DNA from: JAWLGW01 sp964569055
GTDB taxonomy: Bacteria > Planctomycetota > J058
Direction: 5' to 3'
Assembly: GCA_964569055.1 (NCBI GenBank)
Contig: CAZMSZ010000044.1
Coordinates: 1-30,700 of the forward strand
Length of the DNA: 30,700 nucleotides
Numbering within the stretch: position 1 is the first letter of the stretch; the number at the start of each line of letters is the position of its first letter. The notes beneath the pieces were generated by a model. The model saw only the letters and a list, made by a program, of their open reading frames with translations. It was not told the DNA's origin and ran no database searches. Positions 1 to 8,697 of this stretch are shown in pieces. The translations under genes and the position numbers were made by a program.

Positions 1-3
1 GCC

Positions 4-1569
4 GTGACCGAGGCCGCTGGACCCGATCCTTCCGCCGGACGTCCCCTGCTGCGAGCGCTCGCAGACCCGTGGTCCTGGCAGGGCGCGATCGGGCGGGGGC
101 GGTTCGTCCTCCTTGGCGCGCTCCTGTTCGCGGTGAAGTACGGGATCGACTCGGCGATCGCGGCGGGGTTCGGCACGGCCTGGAGCCCGCTGATGTACCT
201 CTCGCCGCGCGTCTCGCCGCTGCTGCAGCCGGGCGAGGCGCCCACGTTCTGGCTGGCTCTGCTCGCGGGCGCGCTCCCGTTCATTGCGGCGGGCGTGGCG
301 CTGTGCGCCCGGCGCCTGCGCGACATGGGCGTGAGCCCGTTCTGGTGCGGGCTGTTCTTCCTGCCGTTCCTGCACTGGGCGTTCTTCGCGGTCCTGGCGG
401 CGACGCCCTCGCGCGCGCCGCGCGGGGTGGAGGGGGACGAGCGCGCCGACAAGAGCGGCCCCGCCCGGGCGGTCGCCGACGACGGCAGCCGCGACCGCGA
501 CTTCCTCGATCACCTGGTCGCGCTCCCGGCGCAGCGGCGCTTCCTCCTCGCGACCGGGGCGGGCGTCCTGTTCGGCGCCGCGGGGCTGCTGCTCGGCACC
601 AACGTCTACCTCACCGAGCTGATCGGGTTCGGGCTGTTGCCGCGCGAGGTGCTCGGCGTGGGCCTGTTCGTGGGGGTGCCGTTCGGCGTCGGGTTCTGGC
701 CGGGCTACCTGTTCGGGCTGGCGCCCCGCGAGGGTATGCGCGGGGCCATGGTCGCCACGCTCTGCGCCTCGGTGGTGGTGTTCGCGCTCCTGCTGGCGCT
801 CGCGCTCGAGGGCCTCGGCTGCATGGTCATGGCGGCGCCGCTCGTGCTGCCGATCGCGCTCCTGGGCACGGGGATCGGGTTCGCGTGCGGGCGCGTCCCC
901 AAGCTCCACGGCGCGGCCCTCCCCGCGCTCCTGCTCGCGCCCGGCCTGATCGGCTGGGAGCAGCTCCACCCGCCCAGCGCCGACGAGGTCGCGGTGGTCT
1001 CGACCGTGCACGTCAAGGCCGCCCCCGAGGTGGTGTGGCGCCACGTGATCGCGTTCCCCCCGATCGACAGCCCGCCCGAGGTGATCTTCTCGATCGTGGC
1101 GCTCCCGATCGAGGCGCGCCTCGACGGCGTCGGCGAGGGCGCGCTGCGTCGCTGCGTGTTCACGATCGGCGAGTTCGAGGAGCCGATCGAGGTGTGGGAC
1201 CCCGGCCGCGAGCTGACCTTCGGCGTCGCCAGCCAGCCGGCCGCCGTAGCCCGCTACGTCGACACCTCGCGCGGGCAGTTCCGGCTGCGCGCCAACCCCG
1301 ACGGCACGACCACGCTGGTCGGCACGACCTGGGTCCGCACCAAGCTCCACCCGGCGCCCTACTGGGGGGCCTGGACGAGGACCCTGGTCCACGCGATCCA
1401 CATGCGCGTGCTCGAGCACGTGCAGCGCCTCAGCGAAGGCGGCGCCGCCCCCCGCGAGGGGCAGCCCGTCGAGCTCCCGAGCTGGCTGGTGCTCGCCAAC
1501 GACACCTGCCGCTGCACCCGCCACGTCGGGGCCGCGGCGGCTCGCGGCGCGGTGCCGACCCCGGAGTAG
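4..1569 (+). CDS. DUF805-like multi-pass membrane protein with C-terminal SRPBCC domain
   Basis: This 521-residue integral membrane protein has three parts. Residues about 25-135 resemble DUF805: a GRGRF entry motif, three hydrophobic segments, and an RRLRDMG-x-SPFW stretch typical of that family. After a charged hydrophilic loop (about 138-175), a second hydrophobic block with four or five segments runs to about residue 320. Residues about 330-480 look like an SRPBCC/polyketide-cyclase fold: a conserved start (VHVKAAPEVVW), then central EPIEVWDPGRELTF, and a long terminal helix. SRPBCC domains form a hydrophobic pocket, so binding of a lipid or other small apolar ligand at the membrane is possible, but no substrate can be named. 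The GTG start is three bases from the window edge, so the true start could lie upstream. It converges on the next gene with 18 bases between them. Domain calls are good; function is unknown. Confidence 0.8.
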   Translation: MTEAAGPDPSAGRPLLRALADPWSWQGAIGRGRFVLLGALLFAVKYGIDSAIAAGFGTAWSPLMYLSPRVSPLLQPGEAPTFWLALLAGALPFIAAGVALCARRLRDMGVSPFWCGLFFLPFLHWAFFAVLAATPSRAPRGVEGDERADKSGPARAVADDGSRDRDFLDHLVALPAQRRFLLATGAGVLFGAAGLLLGTNVYLTELIGFGLLPREVLGVGLFVGVPFGVGFWPGYLFGLAPREGMRGAMVATLCASVVVFALLLALALEGLGCMVMAAPLVLPIALLGTGIGFACGRVPKLHGAALPALLLAPGLIGWEQLHPPSADEVAVVSTVHVKAAPEVVWRHVIAFPPIDSPPEVIFSIVALPIEARLDGVGEGALRRCVFTIGEFEEPIEVWDPGRELTFGVASQPAAVARYVDTSRGQFRLRANPDGTTTLVGTTWVRTKLHPAPYWGAWTRTLVHAIHMRVLEHVQRLSEGGAAPREGQPVELPSWLVLANDTCRCTRHVGAAAARGAVPTPE

Positions 1570-1587
1570 ACCGGCGACCGGCGCGAG

Positions 1588-1669
1588 CTACTCGCCGCGC
1601 AGCCGCTCCAGCTCCGCGCGCAGGCGAGCCACCTCCGCCTCGGCCAGCGCGGCGCGCTCGCGGGCGGCC
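1588..1669 (-). CDS. C-terminal fragment of a coiled-coil protein, cut by assembly gap
   Basis: Reading the minus strand out of the gap there is an open frame of about 26 codons ending in TAG at 1588-1590. Its residues (ending RLRAELERLRGE) are Glu/Arg/Ala/Leu-rich with leucines at heptad spacing, which is a coiled coil. The 5' part lies in the run of N. On the other side of the gap the minus strand shows a GGGAGG followed six bases later by GTG at 1780-1778, a plausible start of the same gene. If so this is a very small protein, but the gap length is nominal and the frame cannot be carried across. No function can be assigned. Confidence 0.5.
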
Positions 1670-1769
1670 NNNNNNNNNNNNNNNNNNNNNNNNNNNNNNN
1701 NNNNNNNNNNNNNNNNNNNNNNNNNNNNNNNNNNNNNNNNNNNNNNNNNNNNNNNNNNNNNNNNNNNNN
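1670..1769. other. Assembly gap of 100 N
   Basis: Exactly 100 undetermined bases, the conventional placeholder for a scaffold join of unknown length. The true distance between the flanks is unknown, and frames read through it are meaningless. Confidence 0.97.
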
Positions 1770-1799
1770 GCGGCTTCCACCGAGCACCTCCCATCCTAA
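1770..1799 (-). promoter_or_regulatory. Possible -10, ribosome site and start of the gapped minus-strand gene
   Basis: On the minus strand a TAGGAT hexamer (1798-1793) is followed by GGGAGG and then, six bases on, GTG at 1780-1778. An ATG at 1794 in another frame overlaps the -10-like hexamer. Either could start the gene whose tail ends at 1588. Confidence 0.3.
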
Positions 1800-1949
1800 G
1801 GGCCGCGCGCGCCACCGAGGCGCTCCGAGCGCCCGCGCCCGAACGCAACCCTATCAATCGGGTCCGGCGCGCCAGCGCGGGGGAGGCGGCATGAAGCGTG
1901 CCGGTCGCCGTGCCATAGTGGCCCGGCCGCGCCGCGGCCCGGGGGACGC

Positions 1950-4900
1950 ATGGAGCCGCTCACGCCCGAACAGGCCGCCGTCGTCGCGGTGCGCGACCGC
2001 GCCGTGCTCGTGCAGGCAGGGCCGGGCTCGGGCAAGACGCGCACCCTGGTGCACAAGTTCCTGGACCTCGTGGCGAGCGGGACCTCGCCCGAGCGGGTCC
2101 TGGTGCTCACCTTCTCGAACAAGGCCGCCGCCGAGATGCGCCACCGGGTCGAGCTGGCGACGCGGACCTCGGTCAAGGTGCTCTGGATCTCCACCTTCCA
2201 CTCGTTCGGCCACGACCTCCTCGGGCGCCACCCGGTCGAGTCGGGCGTGCCGCGCTCGTTTCGGCTGCTGACCGGGTTCAAGGAGTGGGTGCTGGTCCGC
2301 GACGTCCTGCGCCGGGTCCCCGTCTCGCCGGCGCTCGCCGCGGCGCGGGACTGCCGGGGCCTGGTGGGCGAGGTCGCGGGGGCGCTCGCGCTCTGCAAGC
2401 AGAACTTGCTCGAGCCGCGCGCCCTCGCCGAGGCCGCCGCGCGCGCCGGCGGCGACGCGCTGCTGACCGACCTGGCGCGGGTCTACCAGGGCTACGAGGA
2501 CGAGCTGCGCGCGCGCCGCCACTTCGACTTCCGCGACCTGATCCTGCGCGCCACCGCGCTCTTGCGCCGCCCCGAGGTCCGCGCCGCCGCCCAGGCGCGG
2601 TTCGACGCGGTGCTCGTCGATGAGCTCCAGGACATGGATCGGGCCCAGGCCGAGCTGATCGCCGAGCTGACCCGCGGCAGCCCGCTCGCCGAGCGGGTCA
2701 CCGCCTGCGGCGACACGCACCAGAGCATTTACGGGTTCCGCGGGGCCACGCCCGAGGAGGTGCTGAGCACGTTCCGCGCCACCTTCCCCCAGGCGCTCGA
2801 GAAGGCGCTCAGCAAGAACCACCGCGCTCTCCCCGGCCTGGTCGCCCTCAGCCGCCGCGTGTTCGCGGCGCCCGCCGGCGGCGCCGCGGACGAGCCGCCC
2901 GCGCCGGACGAGCCCGCGGTGCGGGTGCTCACCAGCCCCACCAGCCTGGCCGAGGCGACCGCCGTCGTGCGCGAGCTGCTGACGCTGCGGCGCACGCCGC
3001 GCGCTCGCGGCGAGGGGCCGTATCGCTGGCGCGACATGGCGATCCTCTGCCGCTCGCTCAAGCGCGACGCCAAGGCGATCGAGAGCGAGCTGGAGCGGTT
3101 CGGGGTGCCGTATCGGGTCCACGGCAACGCCGGCTTCTACCGCAACGAGGCGGTGGCGGTCCTGGTCAACTACGTGCTCGCCCTCACCGACGAGGCGAGC
3201 GACGCCGCGCTGCGGCGCGTGCTGGCCTCGCCGATCCCGGCGCTCCCGCAGCTCGCGTGCGCCCGGTTCCTCGACCGGGTCGTCAAGCGCGACCGCCACG
3301 CGGGGCGCTACCTGTGGTTCCTGCGGTTCCTCATGGAGCGCGAGGACCCGGACCGCTGGCCGGTGTGGCGCCCGGCGCAGGCCGACGCGGTCGAGGCCGC
3401 CGCCGAGGTCGCCGCCGAGGGCGCGCGCGCGCAGCCGCCCTACTTCTTCGCGCTCATGAGCGCCGAGGACAAGCAAGTCTTCTACGACTTCCACCAGCGG
3501 TTCGTGGTGCTGCGGGCCCGCGCGCGCAAGGCGCAGGACGCGCTGCCGGCGCTGGTCTCGACGATCGCGGTCGAGACCGGGCTGGTGCGCTGGATCCTGG
3601 AGCTCGAGGCGCGCGACCCGCGCCTGGCTGCGCGCCACGCGGCCAACGTCACCAAGCTCCACAGCATGGTGGTGGACTTCACCGAGATCGCGACCGACGG
3701 GGGCGGCGCCCCGCCCACCCTGGCCGACCTCGCCGAGCACCTGCGCGAGCTGCTCGAGCACTTCGCCAGCGAGAGCGAGCTCGACGCGCCCGGCGAGGAG
3801 CGGTTCGACCCGCCCGACGCGGTCTCGGTCATGACGGTCCACCAGGCCAAGGGGCTCGAGTTCGACGTGGTGGTCGTGCCCCACCTGGTGGCGGGCCGGT
3901 TCCCCGCGCCGCCGCGCGTGTCCGGAGTGCTGACGACCGCGGCGCTGGTGGCGCTGCGGCAGGTGGAGCCCGCGTTCCACGACCCGGGGCACCAGTCGCC
4001 CGAGCGGCACTTCGCCGAGGAGGAGCGGCTGTTCTACGTGGCGATCACCCGCGCCCGCGAGCGGCTCGTGCTCTCCTGCGCCCGGCGCTACGACGGCGAG
4101 GAGGACGACAGCGCGCCCTCGCCGTTCCTGCTGCAGGCGCTCGGCGGGCGCGAGGTCGACTTCTGGCGCCGGGTGCACGACGAGAAGGCCGCCGCGACCA
4201 CGGTCCTGGCCGACCTCGCGGCGGCCTCTCGCGCTCCGCAGGTCGAGCTGTGCGACACCGACCGCCTGAGCGGCACGCTCGAGGCCGCGCTCGACCTCGC
4301 CGAGCTGGAGGTGGCCCTGCGGCGGCTCTACCAGCGCGGCGACGAGGCGCTGCGCGCGCGGCTCGAGCGCGCGCTCGCGGGGAAGCGCGCGCAGGCGGCC
4401 GGGGTCGAGCTCGCGTTCGTGACCGCGGCCGAGCCGTTCCCGCGCGAGGAGGAGCGGCCGCTCGCCCTCCTCGGCGACGAGGTGGAGCTGTCGGCCAGCC
4501 GGCTGGGCGACTTCTCCGACTGCCCGCGCAAGTTCTACTACTCGAAGCTGCTCCACCTCGAGCGCGGCTCGGGCGCCGCCGCGGTGTTCGGGACCGTGAT
4601 CCACGAGGTGCTCGAGGCGTTCCACGGGGCGCACCCGGGCAAGGCCGCCTTCTGTGACCCCGCCGCGCGCGCCGCGCTCGAGGGCGAGCTGCGCGAGCGG
4701 CTGCGCGCGGCGCTCGAGGCGCGCCAGGAGAGCTTCGGCTCGCCGTTCCAGCTCCGGCGCAGCCTCGCCAGCGCGTTCGCCATGGTGGGGCCGTACCTCG
4801 AGCTGCAGGCGCACGAGCCGCTCGAGTTCGTGGCCGGGCGCGAGCTGACCCTGCGGTTCGAGGCGGCGGGCGCGCGCATGGTCGCCAAGCTCGACCGGGT

Positions 4901-5393
4901 GTGCGCCGACGCGCCCGACCTCGACGGCGCGCGCGGGGTGCTGATCGCCGACTACAAGACGCTGCGCGTGACGAACCCGCGCGGGCTGTCGCTCCAGGGC
5001 GCGATCAAGAAGGGGGGCGAGGTCCAGCTCGTGACCTACTACCGCGCCTACCTCGAGACGCAGCGCGTGGCGCCCAAGTTCCTGGGCAAGATCTTCCTGC
5101 GCCACACCAGCGACTGGCGGCCGGGCACGCTCGAGGTGCTGCTCGAGGTGACCGAGCGCGCGCCCCCCAAGGGCACGCCGTTCTACGGGCGCAGCGGGCG
5201 CAAGATGACCGACTGGGCCTGGGTCTCGCCGGCCGACCTCGACGCGGCCTGGGAGGCGATCGAGGCCAAGCTGCGCGCGATCCACGCCCCCGAGCGGCGG
5301 CGGTTCGAGATCACCCCCTCGGCCAAGGCCTGCACGTATTGCCCCTTCAGCGCGATCTGCGGGAAGGAGGAGCACGATGCCGCTGACGCCTAA
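1950..5393 (+). CDS. UvrD/Rep-family DNA helicase with C-terminal Fe-S PD-(D/E)XK nuclease domain (AdnA/AddB-like subunit)
   Basis: An 1147-residue superfamily 1A helicase. Visible motifs: Walker A AGPGSGKT at 23-30, motif Ia TFSNKAAAEM, Walker B DELQD at 224-228 (Leu where DEFQD or DECQD is usual), motif III GDTHQSIYGFRGA, motif V TVHQAKGLEF from 629, and motif VI FYVAITRARERL near 695-706. The last 300 residues form a RecB/Cas4-type nuclease domain: C858 (DCPRKFYY), a GTVIHE helix, D1001-Y-K1003 as the D/E-x-K catalytic pair, then C1128-x2-C1131-x5-C1137, the four-cysteine pattern that holds a 4Fe-4S cluster in AddB and Cas4. The role inferred is end resection in double-strand-break repair. 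A purine run GGGGGAC precedes the ATG by three bases. The next gene starts inside its 3' end (17-base overlap), so the two products are probably one complex. Confidence 0.9.
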   Translation: MEPLTPEQAAVVAVRDRAVLVQAGPGSGKTRTLVHKFLDLVASGTSPERVLVLTFSNKAAAEMRHRVELATRTSVKVLWISTFHSFGHDLLGRHPVESGVPRSFRLLTGFKEWVLVRDVLRRVPVSPALAAARDCRGLVGEVAGALALCKQNLLEPRALAEAAARAGGDALLTDLARVYQGYEDELRARRHFDFRDLILRATALLRRPEVRAAAQARFDAVLVDELQDMDRAQAELIAELTRGSPLAERVTACGDTHQSIYGFRGATPEEVLSTFRATFPQALEKALSKNHRALPGLVALSRRVFAAPAGGAADEPPAPDEPAVRVLTSPTSLAEATAVVRELLTLRRTPRARGEGPYRWRDMAILCRSLKRDAKAIESELERFGVPYRVHGNAGFYRNEAVAVLVNYVLALTDEASDAALRRVLASPIPALPQLACARFLDRVVKRDRHAGRYLWFLRFLMEREDPDRWPVWRPAQADAVEAAAEVAAEGARAQPPYFFALMSAEDKQVFYDFHQRFVVLRARARKAQDALPALVSTIAVETGLVRWILELEARDPRLAARHAANVTKLHSMVVDFTEIATDGGGAPPTLADLAEHLRELLEHFASESELDAPGEERFDPPDAVSVMTVHQAKGLEFDVVVVPHLVAGRFPAPPRVSGVLTTAALVALRQVEPAFHDPGHQSPERHFAEEERLFYVAITRARERLVLSCARRYDGEEDDSAPSPFLLQALGGREVDFWRRVHDEKAAATTVLADLAAASRAPQVELCDTDRLSGTLEAALDLAELEVALRRLYQRGDEALRARLERALAGKRAQAAGVELAFVTAAEPFPREEERPLALLGDEVELSASRLGDFSDCPRKFYYSKLLHLERGSGAAAVFGTVIHEVLEAFHGAHPGKAAFCDPAARAALEGELRERLRAALEARQESFGSPFQLRRSLASAFAMVGPYLELQAHEPLEFVAGRELTLRFEAAGARMVAKLDRVCADAPDLDGARGVLIADYKTLRVTNPRGLSLQGAIKKGGEVQLVTYYRAYLETQRVAPKFLGKIFLRHTSDWRPGTLEVLLEVTERAPPKGTPFYGRSGRKMTDWAWVSPADLDAAWEAIEAKLRAIHAPERRRFEITPSAKACTYCPFSAICGKEEHDAADA

Positions 5394-8300
5394 TCAGGAG
5401 CGGATCGTGCGCGCCCCGCTCGATCGCTGCGTGCTCGTGAACGCGGGGCCGGGCTCGGGCAAGACGCACGTCCTGGTGGAGCGCTACCTCCACCTGATCG
5501 GCGAGGGCGGCCTCTCGATCGACGAGGTCCTGGTGGTGACCTTCACCCGCAAGGCGGCGCGCGAGCTGAAGGAGCGCCTCGCCCGCCGGCTGCTCGAGGC
5601 GGGGCGGCTGTCGAGCTCGCTCGCGCTCGAGACGGCCTGGGTCACCAACTTCCACGGGCTGTGCCTGCGCCTCTTGCGCGAGAACGCGCTGGCGGCCGCG
5701 TTCGAGCCGGCCACCCGGATCCAGGACGAGGTCGAGGCGGCCGACCTCGCGCAGGAGCTGCGGCGCGAGCTGCTCGCGGGCCCGCTCGCCGACGAGGCGC
5801 TGGCGGCCGAGGCCGCGGGGGACCCGATCCCCGCGGCGGTGCTCGACCGGCTCGGGCGGCGCTACCCCGACGCGGTGGCCGTGCTCGGCCGCGGACGCGA
5901 GAACCTGCAGGGCGCGCGGGCGATCGTGGCCGGCGTGGGCGAGCGGCTGGCCGGCCTGGCGGCCGAGCTCGGGCTGGGCGAGGACGCGCTCACGGAGGAG
6001 CGGGCCGCCCACGCCGCGCTGGCGCGCTACCTGCCCGAGGTCGAGGGGCGCTACGAGGCGCGCAAGCGCGCCGAGGGGCTGCTCGACTTCGTCGACCTGC
6101 AGACGCGCGCGGCGGCCTTCCTGAACACCACCGCCGCGGCGCCCGCGCGCGCGCGCTTTGGGGCGATCCTGGTCGACGAGTTCCAGGACACCAACCTGGT
6201 CCAGCTCGAGCTGCTGCGCCTGCTCGCCCGCCCGGCGTTCGCCAACCTCATGGCGGTCGGCGACGAGCGCCAGTCGATCTACGCCTTCCGCGGGGCGCGC
6301 GTCGAGAACATTCGCGAGCTGCCGGGGCGCGTGCGCGCCGCCGGCGGCGAGTGCCTGGTGCTCGACCTCTACGAGAGCTTCCGCTCGTACCAGGAGATCC
6401 TGGACGTCTCGAGCGGCGCGCTCCTGGCCGGCGCGCCCGAGCCCACTCGGCCGGCGCTGGTCGCGGCGGCGCTCGGCCCGGCCGCGGCCGACCCGGCCGC
6501 GGCGCGCCCCGCGGTGCGGGTGTGGCGCGGCGCGAGCAAGGCGGACGAGGCCGACTGGATCGCCGAACAGATCCTGGCCCGGCGCGGCGCCCCCGTCGTG
6601 AGCGTCACCCCCACGGGCGAGCGGCAACAGGTCGCGCTCCAGTGGGGCCACTTCGCGATCCTCTTGCGCAGCGTGGGGAGCGTGCGGGCCTACGAGGAGG
6701 CGCTGCGCGCGCGCGGCATTCCCTACCGGACGCTGGGCGGGAGCGGGTTCTACGACCGGCGCGAGGTGCTCGACCTCCTGGCCTACCTGCAGGCGGTGGC
6801 GAACCCCTACGACGGGCTGGCGCTGGTCCGGGTGCTGCAGCAGCCGCCGTTCGGCCTCTCCGACCGGAGCCTCCACCGCCTGGCCAACCTCGAGCGGGTG
6901 GGCAGCGAGGGCGAGGCGGTCGAGACCGACGCCCACGAGGACACCGTCGTGCCCGGCTTTCGGCTCAAGCCGTTCGACGCGCTCCGCCGCGCGCTCGACG
7001 AGCGGGAGCTCGCGGCGCGGCTCGGCCTCGAGCCCGAGACCCTGGCCCGCCTCGGCAAGCTGCGCACGTTCCTCGAGCGCTGCCTGCGCCGGCGCGAGAC
7101 GGTGCCGGTCTCGCGCCTGCTGCTCGACGTGCTCGAGGAGACCGGCTACGGCAAGCTGCTCCTCGCCGACTCCTCGCGCGGCGAGCTCGAGGCGCTGCGC
7201 CGGCGCAAGAACGTGGAGCGGCTGTTGCGCCTGGCCCGCCGGTTCGAGCACGCCCACGTCTACGGCTCGCTCCACGAGCTGGTGCGCTACCTCGTCCGCG
7301 CGCTCGACGAGGAGATCCGCGAGGAGGAGGAGGGGCTCGAGGCGGACGGGCGGGTGGTGAACGTGCTCACCGTGCACCAGGCCAAGGGCATGGAGTGGCC
7401 GGTGGTGTTCGTGGCGGGCGTGAACGACCGCTCCTGGCCCATGCGCGGGTTCCCCGTCGAGGTGGCCTACATGGACGGGGTGGGCGCCCTCTTGCGCCGC
7501 GGGGTCACGGGGCGCGAGGAGAACGGCAAGGAGGTGTTCGAGGAGACCGCGCTCCACCGCCACCTGAGCGCGCTGGCGGCCCCGGCCCGCGAGGAGGAGG
7601 AGCGGCGGGTGCTGTTCGTGGCCATGACGCGGGCCAAGCACCTGTTGCTCCTCTCCGGCGCGGGCAACTCGGCCTTCCTCGACCGGGTGAGCGCCTGCCT
7701 CCCCGAGCCCGCGGGCGCTCACGAGCCCGCTCCGCTGGCCGTCGCCGAACCCGAGGCGTCCGCCACGCCGCTCGCGGTGGAGGAGGCGCTCGCCGCCGCG
7801 CTCGAGCGGATCACCGCGCCCGAGCCCGAGGACGAGGCGCCGGCCGCCGGCCCGCGCGGCGTCCACCTCTCGTTCAGCCACGTCAGCCTGTACGACACCT
7901 GCCCGCTCAAGTACAAGTTCACGTTCGTGACCCCGCTCCCCGGCATGGGCCACGGGAGCAGCCTCCGGCGCGCAGCCGAGGCGGGCGAAGCGACCGACCT
8001 CGCCGCCCACGAGCTCGGCACGGTGTTCCACGAGGCGCTCGAGCGCTGGGCCCACGAGGACCGCCCCCTCGAGGAGCTGGTGCGCGAGGCCGCCCAAGAC
8101 CGCGGCTGGGGCGAGCTGTCGGCCAGCGACCGCGCCCGCGCGGCGCGCTTCGCCGCCAACTTCCTCGCCAGCGAGCTCGGCGCGCGCAAGCCCGGCCCCG
8201 AAGACGTGGAGGTCCCTTTCACCCTGGTGCTCGGCGCCCAGGACGAGCTCACGGTCACCGTCTCGGGCTCGATCGACCGCCTCGACCGGCTCCCCGACGG

Positions 8301-8634
8301 GACGTGGGCGATCACCGACTTCAAGACCAGCCGCGGGGTCGACCCCGAGCGCTACCGCCTCCAGCTCTCGATCTACCGCCTGGCCCTCGAGCGCGCGTTC
8401 GAGCGCGAGGTGAGCGCCTGCTACGCCTACTTCGTGCAGCACGAGGAGGCCAAGGGCCGCGTGCCGATCGCCACGTTCTCCGCCGAGGAGACCGAGGCTC
8501 GCGTGGTCGAGGCCGCCCGCAGGATCGCGGCCCGCGACTTCGCGCTGCGCGAGCACCCGGGCAAGGCGGCCTGCTGGGTGTGCCCGTTCGGGGGAGCGCG
8601 CGGGTTCTGCCCCGAGCGGCGGGGGGCCCGCTGA
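5377..8634 (+). CDS. Second UvrD/Rep-family helicase-nuclease subunit (AdnB-like partner)
   Basis: A 1085-residue paralogue of the preceding gene with the same plan. Walker A AGPGSGKT is at the identical position (23-30), Walker B is canonical DEFQD (267-271), motif III is GDERQSIYAFRGA, motif V is VHQAKGMEW (666-674) and motif VI is FVAMTRAKHLLLL. The C-terminal nuclease carries C842 (DTCPLKYKF), GTVFHEALE, an IDRLDRL strand, D981-F-K983, and C1066-x2-C1069-x8-C1078, again a complete Fe-S-type cysteine set. Both nuclease and ATPase residues look intact. The ATG at 5377 sits inside the upstream gene behind a strong GGAAGGAGGAG ribosome site, showing translational coupling. Two adjacent helicase-nucleases, each with both activities, match mycobacterial AdnAB better than RecBCD (RecC inactive) or AddAB (AddB lacks a working motor). 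Confidence 0.9.
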   Translation: MPLTPNQERIVRAPLDRCVLVNAGPGSGKTHVLVERYLHLIGEGGLSIDEVLVVTFTRKAARELKERLARRLLEAGRLSSSLALETAWVTNFHGLCLRLLRENALAAAFEPATRIQDEVEAADLAQELRRELLAGPLADEALAAEAAGDPIPAAVLDRLGRRYPDAVAVLGRGRENLQGARAIVAGVGERLAGLAAELGLGEDALTEERAAHAALARYLPEVEGRYEARKRAEGLLDFVDLQTRAAAFLNTTAAAPARARFGAILVDEFQDTNLVQLELLRLLARPAFANLMAVGDERQSIYAFRGARVENIRELPGRVRAAGGECLVLDLYESFRSYQEILDVSSGALLAGAPEPTRPALVAAALGPAAADPAAARPAVRVWRGASKADEADWIAEQILARRGAPVVSVTPTGERQQVALQWGHFAILLRSVGSVRAYEEALRARGIPYRTLGGSGFYDRREVLDLLAYLQAVANPYDGLALVRVLQQPPFGLSDRSLHRLANLERVGSEGEAVETDAHEDTVVPGFRLKPFDALRRALDERELAARLGLEPETLARLGKLRTFLERCLRRRETVPVSRLLLDVLEETGYGKLLLADSSRGELEALRRRKNVERLLRLARRFEHAHVYGSLHELVRYLVRALDEEIREEEEGLEADGRVVNVLTVHQAKGMEWPVVFVAGVNDRSWPMRGFPVEVAYMDGVGALLRRGVTGREENGKEVFEETALHRHLSALAAPAREEEERRVLFVAMTRAKHLLLLSGAGNSAFLDRVSACLPEPAGAHEPAPLAVAEPEASATPLAVEEALAAALERITAPEPEDEAPAAGPRGVHLSFSHVSLYDTCPLKYKFTFVTPLPGMGHGSSLRRAAEAGEATDLAAHELGTVFHEALERWAHEDRPLEELVREAAQDRGWGELSASDRARAARFAANFLASELGARKPGPEDVEVPFTLVLGAQDELTVTVSGSIDRLDRLPDGTWAITDFKTSRGVDPERYRLQLSIYRLALERAFEREVSACYAYFVQHEEAKGRVPIATFSAEETEARVVEAARRIAARDFALREHPGKAACWVCPFGGARGFCPERRGAR

Positions 8635-8697
8635 GGCGGACGCGCGCTGCGTCGGCGCGATAGAGTAGCCGCCTCACCCGAGAGACCGGAGGTCGCC

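Noticed and set aside
1854..5375. 1173-codon open frame antisense to the first helicase gene
   Set aside because: Translation is His/Arg/Gly/Glu-rich low-complexity, with no motifs; the sense strand has all helicase motifs. It is a by-product of G/C at third positions.
5347..8556. 1069-codon antisense frame over the second helicase gene
   Set aside because: Same composition artefact; no domain seen and complete sense gene.
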